A stretch of 64,000 bases of DNA from Mesorhizobium sp. B2-4-15 (GTDB lineage Bacteria; Pseudomonadota; Alphaproteobacteria; Rhizobiales; Rhizobiaceae), in the NCBI RefSeq assembly GCF_006658505.1, contig NZ_VFUZ01000019.1, positions 60,620-124,619 on the forward strand, in the 5' to 3' direction. A model generated the notes under the pieces. The model worked only from the letters and a program-made list of their open reading frames with translations. It made no database searches and was not told where the DNA came from. Each line of letters starts with the position of its first letter. Position 1 is the first letter of the stretch. Below are positions 41,914-49,638 of this stretch, in pieces. The position numbers and the translations under genes are program-made.

Positions 41914-44900
41914 ATGACCATTCTTGCTCCTTCCCCGCTCGCGGCAAACCCTCAAAGAACCGTCATGGAGACGATCATGAAACCCCTGTCATATGCCAGG
42001 CGCGGTGCGCGCTGGCTGATGGCGGCCGGTATCGCGGTCGCTCTCGCGCCCGCACTGCCGGCTGTCGCCGCCCAGGACGTCCAGGCCGCCAGCCCGGATG
42101 TCCAGCCGCTGCAGTTCGACAATCCACGCATCATCAATCCTGAACCCGGACGCGTGGTCCCCTTCTTCACCAAGACGGGCGGCCAGCGCAGCTGCGACTA
42201 CGTCTTCTACACCTTGACCTTCGGTCTGCGCGGCGATCCCCAGAGCTTTGCCAACCCGGGCCTCGCGGCCGCATTGAAGGCGGCAAAACTCGAATTCAAG
42301 GACCAGCTTCCACATGGCCTCTCGATCGTCGACGTGCAGGTCGCCGGCGACGGCACGGATGCCTCCGGCGGGCCCTTGCCCGGTGCCGTCATCAGCAATT
42401 CGGCCGGTCCCAACGATACGGCAACGGTTTCCGATTTCCGGTTTTCGGCTTCCGACCTCGATGGCTCGGGCGCGCTGAACGAACGCGTCATCACCTTCAG
42501 GATCACGGCCAAGATCGACCATGCGGCGTTCCCCGCGCCAACCGTGGTCGACAACCAGGGCCTGATCAAGGTCACCGTCGGCACCGGCACGGGCACCATC
42601 ATCCCGTCGCAGGATCCGGGAAAGCCGGATGACGGCAACCTGCTGACCGGCGATAAGACCTCTGTCCGCATCGACGTCACCAAATGCGAACCGCCACCCC
42701 CACCCCCGACCGACCATGAATGCTTCAAGGTCGAGCGCGGCACGGTCGATTGCGTGCCCGGCGGCGGCGCCTTCATCTACCACATGCCGGTCGGCCCGGA
42801 GATGGGCGGCAAGTGGGTGCAGCTTTCGACGACGACACCAGGCATCGCCATCATCCCCGACACCCAGCAGGTGCCGGCAGGCGGCGGCATGCTCAACTGG
42901 AAGATCGTCGGCGCCTCACCCGGCGAGACGATCCACATCATCGTGACCGGCATCAACACCTATGCCGGGCCGAAAGAGGGCTGGGGGCTCTGCTGCACGC
43001 AGACCATCGACATCGTCATTCCGCCCGAGCTGAAATGCCCGCCCAGGGACAAAGAACCGGACCTGAAAGTGGAAAAACATGCCGATGTTCCGCGCTGCAC
43101 GATGGCCGGCGGTTGCGACTTCACCATCCGGGTCACCAATGTCGGCACCGCGCCCTATAACGGCAAGATCGTGCTCGACGAGGTGACGCTGCCGGCCGGC
43201 TCGACGCTGAGTTCAGGGCCCAATCCGCCCTGGGTCTGCGTGCCCGGCACCACCCCGATGACATGCACCTATCCGGTGACCACGCTCAATCCGGGAGCCT
43301 TTGTCGACCTCACGCTCGGCTTCAAGCCGGCCGCGGGCTGGCAAGGCGGTGTCCTGCGCAACTGCGCCGCCTACAACTACGCGGCCAGCGGCAAGCCGCT
43401 GTTCGGCAGCCAGGCCAACGACCGCGGCTGCGCCTCGATCCCGATCTGCCGCCGTGGCGATCGTGACCGCGATTGCCAGCCGCCGGTCGAGAAGAAGGTC
43501 GACCTGATCCTGAAGAAGCGTGCCCGCTCGGAAGTCTGCACCGCCGATGGCGTCTGCAGCTTCGTCATCGACATCATCAACAATGGCTCCGCTACCTATA
43601 ACGGGCCGCTGACGGTGATCGACAACTACCCCAGCGGCGCGCCCACATCCTCGACCTTCGGCCCGAGCCCGCCCTGGACTTGCGGTCCGAATGGTCCCGG
43701 CCAGTTCCGCTGCGACAATCCCGGTATCTCGCTGCCTCCGGGCGCCTCGACGCCGATCTTCGTCAAGGCGGTGGTGCCGGCCAGCTATCGCTCGGACATG
43801 ATCGAGAACTGCGCCGAAGTGAAGCCCATCCCCGGCGAGGCCGATCTCACCAACAACAAGGCTTGCGCCAAGGAACGCATCCGCCATCCCAACGCTGGCC
43901 AGCCTGGCCTGCGCATCACCAAGGTGTGCAGCGGCTCGCTCGCCGGCGCAGCAGTGGTCTCCTGCCGCATCACCGTCACCAATGCCGGCACGGCTGCCCC
44001 CACCGGTCCGGTGCGGGTCAACGACGCCGCTACGTTGGTATCCGGCGGAGCGCCGGTCCAGATCCAGACCGTCACATCAGACGGCGCGGAATGGGCGTGC
44101 GGTCCGGTGCCCGCCAACACGCTGTCGTGCCAGCTTCCCGGTGCCGTCATGACACCCGGAACCTCCAGGCACTTCGACGTGACGGTTTCGGCCAATGGCG
44201 AGTTCGAGAACTGCGCGCGCGGCTCCTATGGCCCGGCGCAGGGCGAGGACGCCGTCTACCCGATCGGCCAGGCCTGCGCCAAGGGCGGTGGCTCCTCGAC
44301 CATCCGCGTCGAAAAGACCGGCGACCGCGAATGCCGGCCCGGCCAGCCCTGCTCGTTCGACATCACCATATCGAACGATGGGACAAGCCCCTTCTCCGGT
44401 CCGGTCCGCATTGGCGATGCGATCGGCGTGGAAGGGCTTGGCCGGCTGGACGGCGTTGCGATCACTTCGATCGGCCCGCCCTTCGGCTGTTCGCCCGAAC
44501 CGACGACCTTGCCTGCCTCCTGCATCGCCAACCTGACGCTCGGTGCCGGGGAAAGCCACACCCATCATGTCATCGTGGTCATCCCTGACGATGGGCATCT
44601 CGCCAATCTGCAGGGAAACGCCAACGGGCAGAACTGCGTCGGCGTTCTCTCCCCCGACACATGGGTGCAGGGCGGCGGTGATGTGCTGTCCGGCGACCAG
44701 ACCAACCTGCAAGGCGAACGCGGCAAGGCCTATGCGTGCCACCCCTTCACCATCACCCATGAGGTGAAGAACCAGTGCTCGCCGGGCTTCGTCATGAACA
44801 ATGCCGGCAGGTGCGTCTGCCCTGAAGGCACCACCTTCCGCAACGGCCAGTGCACTGGCGGCGGCACCAAGCTCCTGCCGCTTCCCCTGCCGCCGCCGCC

Positions 44901-45771
44901 ACGCTGCGTGCTGCTCGAAGGCCAGATCCGCACCGAGGATGGACGCTGTGTCTGCCCGCGCGGCACGGAGCTGGAGAATGGCGTCTGCGTCAAGACGAGC
45001 AGGCCGAACTGCACGATACCTGGCTCGGTGCCGAGCCCGGATGGCAATGGCTGCACCTGCCCCGATGGTACGTATCTCAACAGACAGGCGAATGCGTGTG
45101 TGAGGGGCGGGCCGAAGCCGCAGCAATGCACCATCCGTGGCCAGATCCACGACGCCGAGGGTAATTGTGTCTGCCCGCAAGGGACCGAGGTGCGCAACGG
45201 TGCCTGCCGGCCGATCCGGCCGAAGCCCGACCGGTGCCGCATCCCCGGCCAGATCCGCAATGCCGATGGCGATTGCGTCTGCCCGCAGGGGACCGAGTTG
45301 CGCAACGGAACTTGCCGACCGGTCCGGCCGAAGCCAGACCAGTGCACGATCCGTGGTCAGGTCCACGACGCCGACGGCAACTGCGTCTGCCCGAGGGGTA
45401 CCGAGGTGCAAGGCAACGCCTGCCGGCGCAAGCAGCCGCAACTGGAGCAGTGCGATATACGCGGCCAGGTCCACAACAAGCGCGGCGAGTGTGTCTGTCC
45501 GCGCGGCAGCGAGGTGATCAACGGCGCCTGCCGCGGGCAGCAGGTGGAATGCGCCCCGGGCTCGCAAATGATCAATGGCCAGTGCCAGCCGATCATCAGG
45601 CGGCGTTGCCCGGAAGGCACGGTCGGGCGGTATCCGAACTGCAGGCCGATGCGCGGACAGCCGTCCTTGGAGATCAACCCGGGACTGCTGCTGCAGGTAC
45701 TGCCTCGGCGCATGCCTCAGGCCGAACAGGATCCGGTACCGAACAGAATGCTGAAACTGCAGCAGCAGTAG
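41914..45771 (+). CDS. Large secreted protein with four DUF11-type repeats and Cys-rich C-terminal units
   Basis: 1285 residues from ATG 41914, SD GAGGAGGG; an ATG at 41977 with GGAG is an alternative. The signal peptide ends near residue 53. Order: N-terminal beta region (about 65-250), the shared Cys domain (267-373, with GWGLCCTQTIDIVIP), four DUF11-like repeats (about 383-512, 529-652, 664-786, 795-930: each with a pattern such as FTIRVTNVGTAPYNG), then seven units of the type CTIRGQ..G.CVCP.GTE..NG.C (954-1225). The C terminus (EINPGLLLQVLPRR) is basic with no LPXTG-like or membrane anchor. It looks like a surface-exposed adhesive or structural protein. No established function. Confidence 0.78.
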   Translation: MTILAPSPLAANPQRTVMETIMKPLSYARRGARWLMAAGIAVALAPALPAVAAQDVQAASPDVQPLQFDNPRIINPEPGRVVPFFTKTGGQRSCDYVFYTLTFGLRGDPQSFANPGLAAALKAAKLEFKDQLPHGLSIVDVQVAGDGTDASGGPLPGAVISNSAGPNDTATVSDFRFSASDLDGSGALNERVITFRITAKIDHAAFPAPTVVDNQGLIKVTVGTGTGTIIPSQDPGKPDDGNLLTGDKTSVRIDVTKCEPPPPPPTDHECFKVERGTVDCVPGGGAFIYHMPVGPEMGGKWVQLSTTTPGIAIIPDTQQVPAGGGMLNWKIVGASPGETIHIIVTGINTYAGPKEGWGLCCTQTIDIVIPPELKCPPRDKEPDLKVEKHADVPRCTMAGGCDFTIRVTNVGTAPYNGKIVLDEVTLPAGSTLSSGPNPPWVCVPGTTPMTCTYPVTTLNPGAFVDLTLGFKPAAGWQGGVLRNCAAYNYAASGKPLFGSQANDRGCASIPICRRGDRDRDCQPPVEKKVDLILKKRARSEVCTADGVCSFVIDIINNGSATYNGPLTVIDNYPSGAPTSSTFGPSPPWTCGPNGPGQFRCDNPGISLPPGASTPIFVKAVVPASYRSDMIENCAEVKPIPGEADLTNNKACAKERIRHPNAGQPGLRITKVCSGSLAGAAVVSCRITVTNAGTAAPTGPVRVNDAATLVSGGAPVQIQTVTSDGAEWACGPVPANTLSCQLPGAVMTPGTSRHFDVTVSANGEFENCARGSYGPAQGEDAVYPIGQACAKGGGSSTIRVEKTGDRECRPGQPCSFDITISNDGTSPFSGPVRIGDAIGVEGLGRLDGVAITSIGPPFGCSPEPTTLPASCIANLTLGAGESHTHHVIVVIPDDGHLANLQGNANGQNCVGVLSPDTWVQGGGDVLSGDQTNLQGERGKAYACHPFTITHEVKNQCSPGFVMNNAGRCVCPEGTTFRNGQCTGGGTKLLPLPLPPPPRCVLLEGQIRTEDGRCVCPRGTELENGVCVKTSRPNCTIPGSVPSPDGNGCTCPDGTYLNRQANACVRGGPKPQQCTIRGQIHDAEGNCVCPQGTEVRNGACRPIRPKPDRCRIPGQIRNADGDCVCPQGTELRNGTCRPVRPKPDQCTIRGQVHDADGNCVCPRGTEVQGNACRRKQPQLEQCDIRGQVHNKRGECVCPRGSEVINGACRGQQVECAPGSQMINGQCQPIIRRRCPEGTVGRYPNCRPMRGQPSLEINPGLLLQVLPRRMPQAEQDPVPNRMLKLQQQ

Positions 45772-45993
45772 CCATCTGCTCGACGCCAGATCAGAGACCC
45801 GGCGGAGCAATCCGGCGGGTTTTCTTCATGGCCCGAGACAAGCAGGAACTGGCTGCAACATGATCGCAGACCCCGCACCGCCGCCCAAGCCTGTGGAGTC
45901 GCCGTGCCTGCACTCTCGACAAGTCAGCCGCCGCGCATTAGGCAGTCGATCGAGAGTGAGCGATATGAAAAGGGCGCCCGGAAAGGCCGCGAG

Positions 45994-46671
45994 ATGAGCA
46001 AAAAAACCCTGATCGCCCCTTCGGTGCTGGCTTCGGACTTTTCGAGGCTCGGCGACGAGGTCGAGGCCGTGGCGGCGGCTGGCGCCGACTGGATCCACCT
46101 TGACGTGATGGACGGACATTTCGTGCCCAACATCACCTTCGGGCCGCCGGTGATCAAGGCGATCCGCGCCCGCACCAAGGCCTTTTTCGACTGCCACCTG
46201 ATGATCGCGCCTGCCGATCCCTATCTCGCCGCCTTCGCCGAGGCCGGCTGCGACGGCATGACGGTGCATGCCGAGGCCGGGCCGCATCTCGACCGCTCAT
46301 TGCAGACCATCAGGAATCTCGGCAAGAAGGCCGGTGTGTCGCTCAATCCGGCGACGCCGGAAAGTGCTGTCGAATATGTACTCGACCGGCTCGATCTGAT
46401 CCTGATCATGACCGTCAATCCGGGCTTCGGTGGCCAGGCCTTCATCCCGGGGATCGTCGACAAGGTGAGACGGGTCAAGGCGCTGATCGGCGACCGGCCG
46501 ATCCGCATCGAGATCGACGGCGGTGTTTCGCCGGAAACGGCCCCCTTGGTCACCGCCGCCGGCGCCGACGTGCTGGTCGCCGGCGCCGCCATCTTCAAGG
46601 GCGGCAGCGTCGAAGCCTATCGCGCCAATATCGAGGCGATTAGGGCAGCGGCCGACAAGGCCGCCGGCTGA
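45994..46671 (+). CDS. rpe: Ribulose-phosphate 3-epimerase
   Basis: 225 residues from ATG 45994. Family motifs: APSVLASDFSRLGDEV, WIHLDVMDGHFVPNITFG (His and Asp metal ligands), MTVNPGFGGQAFIP, and IEIDGGVSPETAP (second Asp). The TIM-barrel enzyme interconverts ribulose-5-phosphate and xylulose-5-phosphate in the pentose phosphate and Calvin routes. A longer in-frame start at 45904 is not needed for the family N terminus. Not linked to neighbours in function. Confidence 0.96.
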   Translation: MSKKTLIAPSVLASDFSRLGDEVEAVAAAGADWIHLDVMDGHFVPNITFGPPVIKAIRARTKAFFDCHLMIAPADPYLAAFAEAGCDGMTVHAEAGPHLDRSLQTIRNLGKKAGVSLNPATPESAVEYVLDRLDLILIMTVNPGFGGQAFIPGIVDKVRRVKALIGDRPIRIEIDGGVSPETAPLVTAAGADVLVAGAAIFKGGSVEAYRANIEAIRAAADKAAG

Positions 46672-47100
46672 CGCGTCACGGGTTGCGCCGTTTAATTCCA
46701 GCAGGCCGGCGAGAGCCATTCCTGGAATGTGCATAGCGGTTTTCCGTCCGGAATTGCGTGGCACCAAGGCTTGGAGCGGGTCGACGCGTTCCATCAGACG
46801 CGGAACCGGCGCCAAGGGCTCGCGCGCGGGCACGATGGGTCGAGGGCCTGCTGCCGAATCGCCGGGCCGGACGGGAGGCATGGTTCGGCTGCATTGCCGG
46901 TGTCCTTTGCGCGCGGCAGAAAAGATGATCGCATGGGCACACAAGCACCAGATGATTCCGCGTGCATACAAACACGTTAATTTTCTACTGGTTGTAGAGC
47001 CGCACAAATTCGCGTGATCAGCAGCGGTTGGCGGTATATTTCTTTGTTCTTAAGTACAATAGCGCCATCCTCTGCTTGAGCGCCCGGAGGCCGGCGCTAT
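46672..47100. other. 429-bp intergenic region with RIME-like repeat
   Basis: Contains a repeat at 46717-46807 and, nearer the GntR gene, an A/T-richer stretch (46960-47060) with candidate promoter elements such as TACAAT at 47055. The frame that stays open through it has no family feature. No RNA gene was recognised. Confidence 0.55.
46717..46807. repeat. RIME-like repeat, copy 1 (diverged)
   Basis: ATTCCTGGAATGTGCATAGCG, GTTTTCCGTCCGGAATTG and GAGCGGGTCGACGCGTTCCA match the layout of the full element at 59426-59530 (AATTCCAGGAAAAATGCGTA, GGTTTTCCGTCCGGGATTG, GAGCCGGTTAACGATTC). It is more diverged and lacks the complete CTAGAGC end. Confidence 0.6.
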
Positions 47101-47922
47101 ATGGTACATGTACGGAAGGGGAAATGTTTTTCGGACTCGAATTGCCCAAGACAAGAGTTGGGGGACAAGGAGTCGCTTTTGACATATGGCGCTGCCACCC
47201 TGAACGACGACAGCACAGGATCCAAGAGCACGCTTGCCAGCACGGTCTATCATCAACTTCGTGACGATCTTCTCGCAGGCAACCTGGAAACCGAAAGCAA
47301 GCTACGGGTCGAGTGGGTTGTCTCCAGATATGGCGCCGGTGCCTCTCCGGTCCGTGAGGCCCTAAATCGCCTTGCCTCCGAAGGGCTGCTCGGCCGCCAC
47401 GACCAGCGCGGTTTCTTTATCATGCCGATCAGCGCGGCGGAGCTCGAGGAGCTGACGCGCACCCGCTGCTGGCTCGAGGAACGGGCGCTTCGTGAATCCG
47501 TTGCCCATCGCACCGCCGAATGGGAAGAGCAGCTGGTGCTGGCGCTGCATCGCCTGGGGCGGGCGTCGCGTCTTTCGCCGCAGGATCTCTCCTCGCTCGA
47601 TCCGGATTGGGAGAAGTTGCACCGAACCTTCCATCGGGTGCTGATCTCGGCCTGCCGGTCGCACTGGCTGGTGAGCTTCTGCGATCAGCTTTCCGATCAC
47701 GCCTACCGCTATCGGCAAATGGCCAATGATGGCGAGAGCGTTCAGCGCGACGACTTCGCCGAACACCGGCTGATCGCCGAATGCGCGCTGGACGGCAATG
47801 CCGACGGTGCCGTTCAGGCCCTGATCGATCAGTACCAGCTGACCACGGCCATGTGCATGGAACGCTTCAAGCAAGCCGGGGATTCCAAGGCCGCCACCCC
47901 GACCCACCGCACCAGACGGTAA
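47101..47922 (+). CDS. GntR family (FCD-type) transcriptional regulator
   Basis: 273 residues from ATG 47101 (GGAGG ten bases upstream). TTG 47179 with AGGAG is an alternative start giving about 247 residues, because the family N terminus begins near STLASTVYHQLRDDL. The winged helix includes WVVSRYGAGASPVREALNRLASEGLL, and the FCD ligand domain follows (LTRTRCWLEERAL, HRTFHRVLISACRS, DDFAEHRLIAECAL). It precedes matB by 181 bp in the same direction. MatR, a GntR-type protein, controls mat genes in Rhizobium, so this is a candidate MatR; matA is not adjacent. Confidence 0.85.
   Translation: MVHVRKGKCFSDSNCPRQELGDKESLLTYGAATLNDDSTGSKSTLASTVYHQLRDDLLAGNLETESKLRVEWVVSRYGAGASPVREALNRLASEGLLGRHDQRGFFIMPISAAELEELTRTRCWLEERALRESVAHRTAEWEEQLVLALHRLGRASRLSPQDLSSLDPDWEKLHRTFHRVLISACRSHWLVSFCDQLSDHAYRYRQMANDGESVQRDDFAEHRLIAECALDGNADGAVQALIDQYQLTTAMCMERFKQAGDSKAATPTHRTRR
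47104..47113. promoter_or_regulatory. Small palindrome at GntR gene start
   Basis: GTACATGTAC is a perfect 10-bp palindrome overlapping the first codons of the longer reading of the GntR gene. TTGAGC (47077) and TATATG (47098) could be -35 and -10 boxes 15 bp apart just before it. If it is an operator-promoter, the true start is the TTG at 47179. Weak evidence. Confidence 0.3.
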
Positions 47923-48103
47923 CGGCCGGGTCCTTTCGGCGTCTCACCGCACATCGCCCGCGACCTTTGCCGCGATCCGGTTTGCCGGACCCGCGTTTGC
48001 GGTCTTGACGGCATGGCTGGGAAACGCGAACTCTTTGCCGCCGACGCATGCCTTTCCATGGGCAGGCCCGGCGCCGCCATTGCCCTCGCTGCAGGAAGAC
48101 TTC

Positions 48104-49618
48104 ATGAGCAATCATCTGTTCGACGCGTTCCGGTCCCGGATGCCGGCGCCCGATCGTTTGCTGATGGAAACCGACGATGGGCGATCGCTGACCTATGGCG
48201 ACATGCTGGCGCGGTCGGCACAGCTCGCGCATGCGCTCCTGCAACTGGATGTCGAGCCCGGCGACCGCGTCGCCGTGCAGGTCGAGAAGAGCCCGGAGGC
48301 GGTGCTGCTCTATCTCGCCTGTGTGCGCGCCGGCGCCGTCTTCCTGCCGCTCAACACCGCCTATACGCTGACCGAGCTCGGCTATTTCTTCGAGGATGCC
48401 GCGCCGCGGGTCATTGTCTGCGATCCGGCGAAATCGGCTGACATCGCGCGCATGATCGAGCCATCCGGTGCCGTCGTCGTCACGCTCGACCGCAACGGCC
48501 AGGGATCGCTGACGGACCAGGCATCGCGACAATCGTCCGATTTCCATGACGTCCAGCGCGGCAAGGACGATCTCGCCGCGATCCTCTACACATCCGGAAC
48601 GACGGGCCGTTCGAAAGGCGCCATGCTCAGCCACGGGAATCTCGCCTCGAACGCACGGGTGCTGGTCGAGCAATGGCGGTTCACATCAGGCGACGTGCTG
48701 ATCCACGCGCTGCCGATCTTCCATACCCACGGCCTGTTCGTCGCCACCAACGTCATCCTGATGGCCGGCGCCTCGATGCTGTTCGAACAGAAATTCGACC
48801 CGATACGCATCGTCTCGCTGCTGCCGCGCGCCACGGCGCTGATGGGCGTGCCGACCTTCTACACCAGGCTGCTGCAGCAGGACGGGCTGGACCGCCAGGC
48901 AGCGAGGAACATCCGCCTGTTCGTGTCCGGCTCGGCGCCGCTGCTGGCCGAGACGCACAGGGCCTGGCGCGAGCGCACCGGCCACGCCATCCTCGAACGT
49001 TACGGCATGACCGAGACCAACATGAACACCTCCAACCCTTACGACGGCGAACGGCGCGCCGGCACGGTCGGCTTCCCCTTGCCTGGCACCGCGCTTCGTA
49101 TAGCCGATCCCGACACCGCCAGGCCGCTTGCCCAGGGCGAGGTCGGCATGATCGAGGTGAAGGGTCCGAACGTGTTTTCCGGCTACTGGCGCATGCCGGA
49201 AAAGACCAAGGCGGAATTCCGCGCCGACGGTTTCTTCATCACCGGCGATCTCGGCATGGTCGATGCCGATGGCTATGTCCACATTGTCGGCCGCGGCAAG
49301 GACCTGATCATTTCCGGCGGCTACAACATCTACCCGAAGGAACTCGAGAGCGAGATCGACGCGCTCGACGGGGTCGCGGAAAGCGCGGTCATCGGCATTG
49401 CCCATCCCGACTTCGGCGAAGGCGTCACCGCGGTCGTGGTCCGGACGCCGGGGTCGCGGATCACCGGAGCCGAAATCCTTGGCGCCATCGCCGGGCGCCT
49501 GGCAAAATACAAGCACCCGAAGCGGGTGATCTTCGTCGACGAATTGCCGCGCAACACGATGGGCAAGGTGCAGAAGAATCTTTTGCGCGATGCCTACAAG
49601 GACCTATACGCATCCTGA
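48104..49618 (+). CDS. matB: Malonyl-CoA synthetase
   Basis: 504 residues from ATG 48104 (SD AGGAAG at 48093), exactly the size of the rhizobial MatB. AMP-binding signature YTSGTTGRSKGAMLSHGNL, the adenylate motif GYYRM-like SGYWRMPEKT, ERYGMTETNM, the hinge GRGKDLIISGGYNIYP and the catalytic Lys in PRNTMGKVQKNLL are present. It activates malonate with CoA and ATP for fatty-acid or malonate use. The GntR gene upstream is its likely regulator. Open sequence before ATG 48104 has no family feature. Confidence 0.92.
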   Translation: MSNHLFDAFRSRMPAPDRLLMETDDGRSLTYGDMLARSAQLAHALLQLDVEPGDRVAVQVEKSPEAVLLYLACVRAGAVFLPLNTAYTLTELGYFFEDAAPRVIVCDPAKSADIARMIEPSGAVVVTLDRNGQGSLTDQASRQSSDFHDVQRGKDDLAAILYTSGTTGRSKGAMLSHGNLASNARVLVEQWRFTSGDVLIHALPIFHTHGLFVATNVILMAGASMLFEQKFDPIRIVSLLPRATALMGVPTFYTRLLQQDGLDRQAARNIRLFVSGSAPLLAETHRAWRERTGHAILERYGMTETNMNTSNPYDGERRAGTVGFPLPGTALRIADPDTARPLAQGEVGMIEVKGPNVFSGYWRMPEKTKAEFRADGFFITGDLGMVDADGYVHIVGRGKDLIISGGYNIYPKELESEIDALDGVAESAVIGIAHPDFGEGVTAVVVRTPGSRITGAEILGAIAGRLAKYKHPKRVIFVDELPRNTMGKVQKNLLRDAYKDLYAS

Positions 49619-49638
49619 AGCGCGTCACCGAAACCGCT

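Noticed and set aside
44077..45810. 577-codon frame opposite the Cys-repeat protein
   Set aside because: Repetitive antisense of the Cys-rich units; the sense frame has signal peptide, domains and SD.
46523..47017. 164-codon frame overlapping rpe and the following spacer
   Set aside because: Begins inside rpe in another frame and runs through a repeat; no SD and no family feature.
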